A stretch of DNA of 64,000 nt. It comes from Peribacillus frigoritolerans (GTDB taxonomy: Bacteria > Bacillota > Bacilli > Bacillales > DSM-1321). The number at the start of each line of letters is the position of its first letter. The stretch's first letter is position 1. This document shows positions 19,366-28,782 of the stretch, piece by piece. The DNA is taken from the NCBI GenBank assembly GCA_030562215.1, contig JAUPFL010000002.1, forward strand, positions 930,001 to 994,000, given 5' to 3'. The translations under genes and the position numbers were made by a program. The notes under the pieces were generated by a model. The model was not told the origin of the DNA, ran no database searches, and worked only from the letters and a program-made list of their open reading frames with translations.

Positions 19366-21253
19366 TTGGATCTTCTATCTATAAAAGACCCTTCTTTTTT
19401 GAAGAAGATGAATAATGAAGAACTCGTCGAGTTAAGTGTGGAAGTACGTAAATTCCTTGTGGAAAAATTATCGGTGACCGGTGGGCACATTGGTCCCAAT
19501 TTAGGTGTCGTCGAGTTGACTATAGCCTTGCATAAAGAATTCGACAGTCCGAATGATAAAATTTTATGGGATGTCGGACATCAATCCTATGTCCATAAAA
19601 TCCTGACTGGCAGAGCAGGAGAGTTCGACACCTTAAAGAAATATAAAGGTCTTTGCGGTTTTCCTAAAATGATTGAAAGCCCCCATGATGTTTGGGAAAC
19701 CGGTCACAGTTCGACTTCCCTTTCAGCTGCAATGGGAATGGCGGCTGCCGTGATATCAAAGGTGAAAGCAGTTTTATTTTGCCTGTAATCGGGGACGGTG
19801 CCCTAACAGGGGGAATGGCGCTTGAAGCGTTGAATCATATCGGTGATGAAAAAAGGACATGATCGTTATCCTCAATGATAATGAAATGTCAATAGCCCCC
19901 AACGTAGGTGCTTTACACACGATATTGGGAAGATTGCGGACAGCGGGTAAATATAACTGGGCAAAAGATGAATTGGAGCTGCTTTTGAAAAAAATTCCTG
20001 CAGTCGGTGGTAACTGGCCGCTACAGCTGAACGCTTGAAGGATAGCATGAAGTACTTATTGGTATCAGGAATCTTTTTCGAAGAACTCGGTTTCACATAC
20101 CTTGGGCCAGTAGATGGACATAATTATGAAGAATTGCTCGAGAATTTAAGATATGCCAAGAAAACGAAGGGACCCGTACTGCTGCATGTCATCACGAAAA
20201 AGGCAAGGGATATTCACCTGCCGAGTTGGACACAACAGGGAACTGGCATGGGACAGGCCCATACAAGATCGAGACAGGCGATTTCGTGAAATCCCCTAGT
20301 AAAGGTCCTGCTTGGAGCGCTCTTGTAAGCGATACTGTCAGCAGGCTTGCCCGTGACGATGAACGGATTGTCGCGATAACACCTGCAATGCCAGTAGGTT
20401 CGAAATTGGTGGGCTTCTCTCAAGAGTTCCCAGAGCGTTTCTATGATGTAGGGATTGCCGAGCAGCATGCTGCAACTTTTGCAGCCGGATTGGCAACACA
20501 AAAAATGAAACCTTTCCTGGCCATATATTCAACCTTCCTGCAAAGAGCTTATGACCAGGTGGTGCATGATATTTGCCGTCAGAATTTGAACGTATTCATA
20601 GGGATCGATCGTGCCGGATTGGTTGGTTCCGATGGTGAAACGCATCAAGGCGTTTTCGACATTGCTTTCCTACGCCACGTACCGAATATGGTGTTGATGA
20701 TGCCGAAAGATGAAAACGAAGGTCAGCATATGGTCAATACGGCCTTAAACTATAATGATGGTCCGATTGCCATGCGTTTCCCTCGTGGGAATGGTTGGGG
20801 AGTTGAGATGGATGCTGAATTACAGCAGATTCCAATCGGTTCGTGGGAAGTTCTTAAAGAAGGAACGGATGCTGCCATCTTAACGTTCGGTACAACGATT
20901 CCCATGGCTCTTGAAGCGGCAGAACTGCTCGAGAAGAGGATTATTCAGTTAAGGTGATCAATGCCCGGTTCATTAAGCCTTTGGATGAGAACATGCTAAG
21001 CAGTCTCCTAGGTGAAAAAATGCCTATCTTGACAATAGAAGAAGCGGTTCTTCAAGGTGGTTTTGGTAGTTCTGTTCTTGAATATGCTCATGATCAAGGA
21101 TTTTATGGGGCAATTATAGATCGAATGGGGATACCTGATTATTTCATTGAACATGGAAGTGTCGATGAACTTCTTGAAGAAATCGGTTTGACGACTGAGA
21201 CAGCCATCAAAAAGATTAAAATGATAACACCCAAAAAAGAAAAAAGGGCCTGA
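19366..21253 (+). CDS. dxs: 1-deoxy-D-xylulose-5-phosphate synthase (five frameshifts)
   Basis: First enzyme of the MEP isoprenoid pathway; TPP-dependent. Restored length about 630. TTG start gives [15 protein letters not shown], matching the family start. Pieces: [34 protein letters not shown] (TPP motif); [92 protein letters not shown]. Breaks fall near 19747, 19849-19854, 20012, 20202 and 20934, each curable by one added base. The density of breaks in an essential gene argues for sequence error. tlyA starts 4 bp later. Confidence 0.95.
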
Positions 21254-21257
21254 AAAT

Positions 21258-22148
21258 ATGAAAGTGATGAAAGAAAGAGTGGATGTATTGCTTGTAGAAC
21301 AAGGCTTGGCCGATACACGTGAAAAAGCAAAGCGTATGGTTATGGCAGGCCTTGTCTACGCAAATGAAGAGAGGTACGAAAAACCGGGGGAAAAAGTGCC
21401 GGTCGATCTCGAATTTACGATCAAAGGAAAAGTCATGCCTTACGTTTCAAGAGGCGGTCTTAAACTTGAGAAGGCATTAAGGGAATTCGATTTACAGGTG
21501 AATGGAAAAATACTGCTTGATATAGGATCATCAACTGGCGGGTTTACGGATTGTGCTTTGCAAAATGGCGCCATAATGTCTTATGCGCTTGATGTCGGCT
21601 ATAATCAACTTGCCTGGAAGCTTAGGCAGGATGAGCGGGTAAAAGTAATGGAACGGACCAATTTCCGTTATGTTACACCCGCCGATCTCGATGGGGAGAT
21701 GCCAAACTTTGCAAGCATTGATGTTTCTTTCATCTCGCTTACGTTAATTTTACCGGTGCTAAAGACCTTGCTCGTCCCGAATAGTGATGTCGTTGCCTTG
21801 GTTAAACCGCAATTCGAAGCTGGGAAGGATCAAGTGGGTAAAAAGGGGATTGTTCGTGATCCAAAAATCCATAAACAAGTGTTGGATAAGATCATTTCTT
21901 TTTCTTTAAAGGAAGGCTATGATATTAAGGATGCCTCCTTTTCACCGATTACCGGTGGTGATGGAAATATTGAATTCTTACTTCATTTACACTGGCAAGG
22001 GTCGAAGGAAGATGGAGCGATGTTGCTTTCGAAAACGGTTGATGACATCGTTGGAGAGGCCCATGCCCAATTTAAAAGAATAGCTAGAACTTTGTATGGG
22101 CTCCTTTGGCTGAACGGTTGGCTAGAGGAGCTTTTTGACTATACATAG
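21258..22148 (+). CDS. tlyA: TlyA-family rRNA methyltransferase / hemolysin-like (YqxC)
   Basis: S4 RNA-binding domain at about 7-65 (RVDVLLVEQGLADTREKAK) followed by an FtsJ-like SAM methyltransferase domain (LLDIGSSTGGFTDCALQ; KPQFEAGKDQVGKKG; FSPITGGDGNIEF). TlyA enzymes 2'-O-methylate 16S and/or 23S rRNA. The reading frame ends at 22148, but one extra T at 22071-22073 would explain this: without it the protein ends EAHAQLKE with a TAG at 22081-22083, typical for the family; the last ~20 residues as read are probably artefactual. Confidence 0.92.
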   Translation: MKVMKERVDVLLVEQGLADTREKAKRMVMAGLVYANEERYEKPGEKVPVDLEFTIKGKVMPYVSRGGLKLEKALREFDLQVNGKILLDIGSSTGGFTDCALQNGAIMSYALDVGYNQLAWKLRQDERVKVMERTNFRYVTPADLDGEMPNFASIDVSFISLTLILPVLKTLLVPNSDVVALVKPQFEAGKDQVGKKGIVRDPKIHKQVLDKIISFSLKEGYDIKDASFSPITGGDGNIEFLLHLHWQGSKEDGAMLLSKTVDDIVGEAHAQFKRIARTLYGLLWLNGWLEELFDYT

Positions 22149-22406
22149 TGCGTCATGAACTTGAATCATATATGGGTGGCTACATAAAATAGGTAAGTGC
22201 AAAAATTAGACTTGTATTCATTTTAGAGAAAAAGTTGTACAATTGCATAAAAATCCGATAACATTAATATTAGCCACTTAGTAAAGCGGCCTATTTGCAC
22301 GTACTGATGATACCGAAGCAAATTGGGGCAGCTAAGCTTTAGTAAGAAATGAAAGTGATACCATTACCATTAAATGAGCAACAGTTGAGAAGAGGTGCTT
22401 CTACTT

Positions 22407-22856
22407 ATGAATAAAGGACAACGACATATAAAAATAAGGGACATTATAACGAATAATGATATCGAAACCCAGGATGAGTTAGTTGAAGAATTGAAATTAG
22501 CTGGATACAATGTAACTCAAGCCACCGTTTCGAGGGATATTAAAGAGCTTCACCTTGTAAAAGTTCCTTTAACGGATGGAAGGTATAAATACAGTCTGCC
22601 GGCCGACCAACGTTTCAATCCACTTCAAAAATTAAAGAGAATCCTTGTCGATGCATTTGTACGCATTGACTCAGCCAACAATTTGCTGGTTATGAAGATG
22701 CTACCAGGTAATGCCCAGGCAATCTGCGCATTGATTGATAATTTAAATTGGCAAGAAATACTCGGGACGATCGGCGGCGACGATACTTGTTTAATTATCT
22801 GCCGTTCTGAGGAAGATGCAAAGATCATTTCCGGCAAATTCTTGGACATGCTCTAA
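22407..22856 (+). CDS. ahrC: Arginine repressor AhrC/ArgR
   Basis: 149 residues, exactly B. subtilis AhrC length. N-terminal winged helix ([33 protein letters not shown]) and C-terminal arginine-binding hexamerisation domain ([25 protein letters not shown]). Represses arginine biosynthesis and activates catabolism and uptake. Start at 22407 preceded by agaggtgc, not the upstream in-frame codon at 22395. A candidate target in this window is the artP operator at 44132-44146. Confidence 0.95.
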   Translation: MNKGQRHIKIRDIITNNDIETQDELVEELKLAGYNVTQATVSRDIKELHLVKVPLTDGRYKYSLPADQRFNPLQKLKRILVDAFVRIDSANNLLVMKMLPGNAQAICALIDNLNWQEILGTIGGDDTCLIICRSEEDAKIISGKFLDML

Positions 22857-22878
22857 TAATGTTGTGAGGTGACCTAGT

Positions 22879-24594
22879 TTGTTAACAGAACTATCGATTA
22901 GGAATTTTGCGATCATAGACAGCCTGTCCGTTTCATTTGAGAAAGGCTTGACGGTCTTGACAGGAGAAACAGGGGCAGGGAAGTCAATCATAATAGATGC
23001 GGTTCATCTTTTGGTTGGGGGACGTGGTTCTGCAGAGTTCATTCGGCATGGTGAGTCGAAGGCTGAAATAGAAGGATTATTCCAAATTGAAGATGAAAAA
23101 CACCCGGTCTTTGCCAAAGCGGAAGAGTTTGGCCTTGATATGAATGATGGGATGGCGATACTTCGAAGGGATATCTCACAGAGCGGCAAAAGCGTTTGCA
23201 GGGTAAATGGGAAGCTTGTAACGATTTCCACTTTACGGGAGATAGGGCGGACATTGATAGACATCCATGGACAGCATGAACATCAGGAATTAATGGATGA
23301 ACGACTCCATCTTCCGCTGCTCGATCAATTCGGCGGTGAAAAAATCGCATCTGCACTCACTGAATACCAAAAGCTATATAAACGTTATGAAGCCGCTTCT
23401 AAACAATTGAATGGCTTGAGCCAAAATGAACAGCAAATGGTCCACCGCCTTGATTTGATCCAATTTCAATTCGATGAAATCCAAAAAGCTGATTTGAAAT
23501 TACGCGAAGATGAAGAATTGATGGAAGAGCGGAAGAAAATTAATAATTTCGAAAAAATCCATGAAGCGCTGCAAACCAGTTATAATGCTTTAAATGGTGA
23601 GCAGCATGCAATTGATTGGCTTTCCGTAGCCATGAATAATCTGGAGGAAGCGGCAGGGCTTGATGAAGGTTTAAAGCACAGCTCTGAAACCGTTTCAAAT
23701 AGCTACTTCCTGCTTGAAGAGGCCGTGTCAAACATCCGGGACCAATTGGACTCTTTGGATTATGATACGGAACGTGTGGAATTCATTGAAAGTCGACTTA
23801 ATGAAATAAATCAATTAAAGCGTAAATACGGGCGGACTATCGAGGAAATCCTGGAATATGGGGCCGCTATTGAAGAAGAAGTCGAAAAGCTGCAAAATAG
23901 GGAAACCCATATTGCGAAGCTTGAAAAGGAAATGAAATCCATCAAGGCAGATTTAATTGTCGAAGCAAAGAATCTGTCTGAACTTCGCCAGAAATTCGCT
24001 CAGCAGCTAACCAAAAAGATTCATCAGGAATTAAAAGATTTATATATGGAAAAGACAATTTTCGAACCTCATTTCCTTCAAACGGCCTATACTTTCGATG
24101 AATTGTCAGATAGGGGCATTAATCAGTCAGGGCTGGATTCAATGGAATTTTATATTTCCACCAATCCAGGTGAACCGTTAAAACCTCTTTCTAAAATCGC
24201 ATCCGGTGGAGAACTGTCAAGGATCATGCTGGCTTTGAAAAGCATTTTCTCCAAGCATCAAGGCATAACGTCCATTATATTTGATGAAGTGGATACAGGT
24301 GTGAGCGGAAGGGTTGCACAATCCATTGCCGAAAAGATCTATAAAGTGGCAACTGGATCACAAGTATTGTGCATATCCCATTTGCCGCAGGTGGCAGCTA
24401 TGGCGGATACTCACCTTTTCATAGCGAAAAATGTAAGGGCCGGACGCACGAATACCTCGGTCAAGCCATTAATTGAAACAGAAAAAATAAAAGAAATTGG
24501 CAGGATGATTTCGGGAGTGGAGATAACGGATTTGACGAAACAACATGCCAATGAATTAATTCAGCTGGCCAAAAGGATGAAGATCACATCTTGA
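22879..24594 (+). CDS. recN: DNA repair protein RecN
   Basis: SMC-like ATPase recruited to double-strand breaks. Walker A GETGAGKS near 28-36, long central coiled coil (about 150-400), ABC signature KIASGGELSRIMLALKSI and Walker B SIIFDEVDTGVSG. 571 residues. TTG start after tgaggtgacc. In Bacilli it sits between ahrC and spoIVB as here. Confidence 0.96.
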   Translation: MLTELSIRNFAIIDSLSVSFEKGLTVLTGETGAGKSIIIDAVHLLVGGRGSAEFIRHGESKAEIEGLFQIEDEKHPVFAKAEEFGLDMNDGMAILRRDISQSGKSVCRVNGKLVTISTLREIGRTLIDIHGQHEHQELMDERLHLPLLDQFGGEKIASALTEYQKLYKRYEAASKQLNGLSQNEQQMVHRLDLIQFQFDEIQKADLKLREDEELMEERKKINNFEKIHEALQTSYNALNGEQHAIDWLSVAMNNLEEAAGLDEGLKHSSETVSNSYFLLEEAVSNIRDQLDSLDYDTERVEFIESRLNEINQLKRKYGRTIEEILEYGAAIEEEVEKLQNRETHIAKLEKEMKSIKADLIVEAKNLSELRQKFAQQLTKKIHQELKDLYMEKTIFEPHFLQTAYTFDELSDRGINQSGLDSMEFYISTNPGEPLKPLSKIASGGELSRIMLALKSIFSKHQGITSIIFDEVDTGVSGRVAQSIAEKIYKVATGSQVLCISHLPQVAAMADTHLFIAKNVRAGRTNTSVKPLIETEKIKEIGRMISGVEITDLTKQHANELIQLAKRMKITS

Positions 24595-24641
24595 TGGGCC
24601 GGTAGGAAGATTATTTAAACTTAACATTAAGCATTCATTGT

Positions 24642-24672
24642 AAAGCTATCCAAAAACGGATAGCTTTTATTT
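24642..24672 (+). terminator. Terminator after recN
   Basis: aaagctatcc/ggatagcttt hairpin with loop aaaaac and a T-rich tail. Confidence 0.85.
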
Positions 24673-24755
24673 TTGCACCTGTTATAAATGACTGTCATGA
24701 GGGCTAAATTAAAGGTGTAGCCATAAAGTTTCAGAGAGCGAGGAGAGTGAATGGA

Positions 24756-26047
24756 TTGAAATTTACATGGATAAACAGGATCATCGGTGGAATTCTCCTT
24801 GTTTCGCTATTAACATTAGGGTTATACCAGCCATCTCGTGAATATTTTTTAATTCCAAATCATCTTGTACTATTTGAAGGAAGTCAATATAGTATTTCCA
24901 AATCATTGCCTGTTTCTGCAAAAACTTCGGGATCCAGTGATGGAATTTCCCTTCATGATGAACAAGCTTCGATTACGCTTGGTGCTGAGAAACCAGGTAC
25001 GAATGAAGTGTTACTCGATGTAGCAGGCTTGCCTGCCAAAAAGGTCGACATCAGGGTGTTAAAAGACTTTAGAGTCATGCCTGGAGGCCAATCCATTGGA
25101 GTAAAGCTTAATACTCTTGGGGTGCTCGTAGTAGGTCATCATCTTATTGATACGGCGCAAGGGAAAAAATCGCCGGGAGAAAAAGCAAAAATTGAAATCG
25201 GTGATATTATTACAGAAATCAATGGTCAGACGATAAAGAAGATGGGGGATGTAACCCCTTTTGTTCAGCAGGCAGGCGAAAAGGGTGAGGCGTTGAATCT
25301 TGTCATTAACCGTGATAATGAAGTGCTTCATAGTACCTTATTACCTCTAAAAGATAAGAATGAAGGAACCTACAAATTGGGTTTGTATATCCGTGATTCG
25401 GCAGCTGGCATCGGAACAATGACGTTTTATCACCCGGATTCAAAAAATATGGGGCATTGGGACATGTCATATCCGATATGGATACAAAAAAGCCGATTGT
25501 TGTTAAGGACGGACAGATCGTTCAATCGACGGTCACATCCATCGAAAAAGGAAGCAATGGTGATCCGGGAGAAAAATTGGCACGCTTTTCTTCCAATAAA
25601 GAAAAAATAGGAAATATCAATCGCAATAGTCCCTTTGGCATTTTTGGGAAATTAAATCAAGATTTTAAAAATGGAATTAACGACAAGCCGCTCCCCATCA
25701 CCCTTTCCCATGAGGTAAAGGAAGGACCAGCAAAAATCCTTACAGTGGTGGATGGTTCTGAAGTGGAGGAATTCGATGTCGAAATCGTCAGTTCCATACC
25801 ACAGAAGTTTCCTGCAATCAAAGGAATGGTCTTAAAAGTGACGGATAAAGAATTGCTTCAAAAAACGGGTGGGATCGTTCAAGGTATGAGCGGAAGTCCC
25901 ATCATACAAAATGGGAAATTAATCGGTGCAGTCACCCATGTATTCGTTAATGATCCTACAAGTGGGTATGGAGTCCATATCGAATGGATGTTAAACGAAG
26001 CCGGTATAAATATATACGACAAAGATAATTATGAAAAGGCAAGCTAA
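24756..26047 (+). CDS. spoIVB: SpoIVB S55 peptidase (one frameshift)
   Basis: Forespore serine peptidase secreted into the intermembrane space that triggers pro-sigma-K processing by cutting SpoIVFA. Signal/anchor helix at about 8-24, PDZ domain ([20 protein letters not shown]...), then peptidase domain with catalytic His in GHVISDMD and nucleophile Ser in GMSGSP. The frame is lost in A6 at 25442-25447: the first frame reads [11 protein letters not shown], the next [15 protein letters not shown] 24756 is preferred since gaggag lies 10 bp upstream; GTG 24747 is in frame but too close. About 430 residues. Confidence 0.94.
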
Positions 26048-26188
26048 GAAACCGGGTATCCTTTTGGATGCCCCTTTTTAATGGAAATTTATGATTAGCT
26101 GAGTTTTGGGGAGAATTAATTTTGATTTCTTCAAAAAATAGAGGTTTTTTTGAAACGATGTGATAAAATGAAAACGATATGAAGATTT

Positions 26189-26195
26189 TTCGACA
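26189..26195 (-). promoter_or_regulatory. 0A box (Spo0A~P binding site) upstream of spo0A
   Basis: ttcgaca, the exact complement of the consensus 0A box tgtcgaa, 185 bp upstream of the spo0A start. Confidence 0.6.
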
Positions 26196-26279
26196 AACGG
26201 TTTATTCGAATAGCAAACGAAGTCGAAAACAAGAGATATCCGGAGAATAATATTGAATTCCTTATATTTTTCAAAAATA

Positions 26280-26306
26280 AAAGGAATTTAGTTTCCATTG
26301 TCGAAA
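26280..26306 (+). promoter_or_regulatory. Sigma-H promoter of spo0A overlapping an 0A box
   Basis: aaaggaatt (26280-26288) fits the sigma-H -35 RNAGGAWWW; 11 bp further gtcgaaa (26300-26306) fits -10 RNNGAAT with one mismatch. A perfect 0A box tgtcgaa (26299-26305) overlaps the -10. This is the arrangement of the B. subtilis Ps promoter, where Spo0A~P stimulates its own sigma-H transcription. Confidence 0.65.
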
Positions 26307-26373
26307 AGTTCAATTACAATAGAATTTAGTCATATAGAAAAAAGACCAATTGTAGTTGAGGAGGAAATCAAGC

Positions 26374-27165
26374 GTGAAAAAAATTAAGGTGTGCGTTGTA
26401 GATGATAATAGAGAACTTGTTGGCCTTCTAGAAGAATACATTTCTGCACAGGAAGACATGGAAGTGATTGGGGTGGCACATAACGGTCAAGATTGCCTGG
26501 GAATGCTTGAAAGCGTTGATCCGGATATATTGATCCTCGATATTATCATGCCTCATTTAGATGGGTTAGGTGTACTTGAAAAACTTCGTGAAGTAAAACG
26601 GGGTGCCATGCCTAATGTGATTATGCTTACTGCATTTGGTCAAGAAGATGTAACGAAAAAAGCAGTTGATTTGGGTGCGTCTTACTTTATCCTGAAACCA
26701 TTTGATATGGAAAATCTGGCCAATCACATACGTCAGGTAAGCGGTAAAGGGCAGGCGGTTTTAAAAAATCATAGTCAATTTAGCTATCGTCCCCAAAATG
26801 AATCCAAGCCGAAGAACCTTGATGCAAGCATCACAAGCATCATTCACGAGATTGGAGTGCCTGCACATATTAAGGGCTATTTGTATTTAAGGGAAGCCAT
26901 ATCCATGGTATATAATGATATTGAACTATTGGGTTCGATCACCAAAGTTTTATATCCGGATATCGCCAAAAAATACAATACTACGGCCAGCCGTGTTGAA
27001 CGTGCTATCCGGCATGCGATTGAAGTGGCCTGGAGCCGTGGAAATATAGAATCCATATCCTCTCTTTTCGGATATACCGTAAGCATGACAAAGGCAAAAC
27101 CTACAAATTCCGAATTCATTGCCATGGTTGCCGATAAGCTGCGCCTCGAACATAAAGCTTCTTGA
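26374..27165 (+). CDS. spo0A: Sporulation master regulator Spo0A
   Basis: Response regulator that commits the cell to sporulation. Receiver domain with acidic pocket D10/D11, phosphoacceptor D56 in [12 protein letters not shown], Thr in MLTAFGQ and Lys in YFILKPFD; hinge near 130-150; DNA-binding domain with [21 protein letters not shown], recognising 0A boxes. 263 residues. GTG 26374 is the start because gaggagg lies just upstream; the longer in-frame reading from 26356 has no ribosome site. No frameshift. Confidence 0.98.
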   Translation: MKKIKVCVVDDNRELVGLLEEYISAQEDMEVIGVAHNGQDCLGMLESVDPDILILDIIMPHLDGLGVLEKLREVKRGAMPNVIMLTAFGQEDVTKKAVDLGASYFILKPFDMENLANHIRQVSGKGQAVLKNHSQFSYRPQNESKPKNLDASITSIIHEIGVPAHIKGYLYLREAISMVYNDIELLGSITKVLYPDIAKKYNTTASRVERAIRHAIEVAWSRGNIESISSLFGYTVSMTKAKPTNSEFIAMVADKLRLEHKAS

Positions 27166-27276
27166 CAGGGGTAGGGGAAACACCGGTTGTTAAGACTCAG
27201 GGTACAATTGACCTTATAAAGGCCAGAGCCGCTAAATATAAATAGGAACTCTCCGTCTGGAGGTAAAGGACAGGAA

Positions 27277-27322
27277 GAAGTTGCTTCGTGATTTTTTCTA
27301 ATCGGCAACTTCAAATCTTTTT
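27277..27322 (+). terminator. First terminator downstream of spo0A
   Basis: gaagttgc/gcaacttc perfect 8-bp stem with a 20-nt loop, followed by aaatcttttt. Confidence 0.65.
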
Positions 27323-27337
27323 ACGCCGGTTAAAAAA

Positions 27338-27396
27338 ATTAAACGCCTTTTATTTATTGGATTTTGCAGCAAATCCCATAAATAAAAGGCGTTTTT
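27338..27396 (+). terminator. Long terminator hairpin downstream of spo0A
   Basis: aaacgccttttattta/taaataaaaggcgttt stem, extended inward by ggattt/aaatcc, with a T run after it. One of the longest stems in the window. Confidence 0.8.
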
Positions 27397-27563
27397 GTTT
27401 GGTTGAAAAAGCGGCACAAATTAGCTTGGAAAAGAAATTAAGTGACTACGCAGAAAATAACCACCTGCATTTTGATTAAAGTATTGATCTAGATGAAAAT
27501 AATTTGCTGTTTCTGTTCATAAAATTGGGGTATAACAATTTTTGGGAGAGGCGGCGTTTCATC

Positions 27564-28298
27564 ATGACCTTAATCTTTGCACATCGAGGCTCTGCAGGAA
27601 CACATCCGGAAAATACGATGTCGGCGTTCAAGGAAGCTGCCCGTGTCGGGGCGGACGGAATTGAAACGGATGTCCAGCTCTCGAAAGATGGAGAAGTGGT
27701 CATCATCCACGATGAAAAGCTCGATCGGACCACGAATGCCTCGGGGTATGTAAAAGACCGGACCTTGATGGAGTTGAAAACCCTTAATGCGTCAGCAACC
27801 CATAAGGGTAATTTGGGTAAAGAAAAGATTCCCACGCTTGAAGAGCTATTTATTTGGCTTAACGATAATCAGCTTTTTTGCAATATTGAATTGAAAAATA
27901 CGGTTTTTCTGTATCCAGGCTTAGAAGAGAAAGTCATCCGGCTCATCCGTACTTACGAAATGGAGGAAAGGATAATCCTTTCTTCTTTCAATCATTACAG
28001 TTTGGTCAATTGCCATCAATTGGCACCTGAATTGGAAACGGCACCGCTATATAGGGATGGCCTGTACATGCCGTGGATATATGCCAAGGCAATAGGCGGA
28101 AGTGCAATACACCCAAATATCCGGGCTGCCCCTGATGCACTAATTCAAGCATCCGTGAGTATGGGTGTTCCTGTACGGCCCTATACCATTAATGAAGAAG
28201 CCCAGATGAAGCGGTTATTCAAATTGGGGTGCAGCGGCATCATAACCGATTTCCCCGAAGCTGCTGTTCGGGTCAGAGAAAGATTGAAATCAAGATAA
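27564..28298 (+). CDS. yqiK: Glycerophosphodiester phosphodiesterase (YqiK type)
   Basis: GDPD-family TIM-barrel enzyme that hydrolyses glycerophosphodiesters to glycerol 3-phosphate and an alcohol. AHRGSAGTHPENT near the N-terminus and ETDVQLSKDG with VIIHDEKLDRTT give the catalytic His pair and metal-binding Glu/Asp. 244 residues, no signal peptide, so cytoplasmic. ATG 27564 follows gagaggcggcg. Location after spo0A matches yqiK. Terminator directly downstream. Confidence 0.92.
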   Translation: MTLIFAHRGSAGTHPENTMSAFKEAARVGADGIETDVQLSKDGEVVIIHDEKLDRTTNASGYVKDRTLMELKTLNASATHKGNLGKEKIPTLEELFIWLNDNQLFCNIELKNTVFLYPGLEEKVIRLIRTYEMEERIILSSFNHYSLVNCHQLAPELETAPLYRDGLYMPWIYAKAIGGSAIHPNIRAAPDALIQASVSMGVPVRPYTINEEAQMKRLFKLGCSGIITDFPEAAVRVRERLKSR

Positions 28299-28301
28299 AG
28301 A

Positions 28302-28337
28302 AAGAAGGTGCCAAACGATACATGGCACCTTCTTTTA
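28302..28337. terminator. Bidirectional terminator between yqiK and yqzF
   Basis: aagaaggtgcca/tggcaccttctt hairpin, loop aacgatac, T run downstream; separates convergent genes. Confidence 0.88.
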
Positions 28338-28340
28338 CGT

Positions 28341-28577
28341 TTAAAATTTATTGAACCTGCTTTGGACCTTATTTTGTTTTCGATCTCGATGAAGGACGAA
28401 GCCGGCGATAAAGGCTATTCCGCCAATCGTAATGAGCAATCCTATTAAAAATTGCAGCCAAAGGACCGGATAGGGAGGCTGTAAAATACCGAACACCATG
28501 TCCCTCATTATTTTTATGCCATAGGCAGCAAAGGCACCGGGTATAAAAAGAATCAAAAAAGCGATTAAACGTTTCAT
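28341..28577 (-). CDS. yqzF: YqzF, DUF2627 small membrane protein
   Basis: 78 residues, two hydrophobic helices (about 3-20 and 40-62) and a basic end HRDRKQNKVQSRFNKF. The pattern GIKIMRDMVFGILQPPYP is what I recall for YqzF of B. subtilis, which has the same length and location. Function unknown. Divergent from bkdR across about 200 bp. Confidence 0.85.
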   Translation of the reverse strand: MKRLIAFLILFIPGAFAAYGIKIMRDMVFGILQPPYPVLWLQFLIGLLITIGGIAFIAGFVLHRDRKQNKVQSRFNKF

Positions 28578-28782
28578 GCGGTCAAATCCCTTCCGAAAAT
28601 TCCGTCTTTAAAAAATGATAAAGGATATAAATTATTTGTCAAGTATCGGGAATCCAGATAATGACTGGGAGGTGGTGGCTGTTTTTAAAGGGGGCCGATA
28701 TGGTAAAATGGTGTGGAGTATGAAAAAAATTGCAGGGAATGATCTATTAAAAGGGATAATTATATCTTAAGGGGGATGGCTG

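Larger units (their letters stand above)
27166..27563. other. Intergenic region spo0A to glycerophosphodiesterase
   Basis: About 400 bp holding two successive hairpins with T tails (27277-27322 and 27338-27396). A 63-codon open frame at 27288-27479 runs through both hairpins and is not credible. About 110 bp between the spo0A stop and the first hairpin show no recognisable gene. Confidence 0.6.

Noticed and set aside
23039..23356. Minus-strand frames inside recN
   Set aside because: Shadows of the intact recN gene; no family resemblance.
27288..27479. 63-codon frame after spo0A
   Set aside because: It spans two terminator hairpins, so the apparent protein is a by-product of the palindromes.
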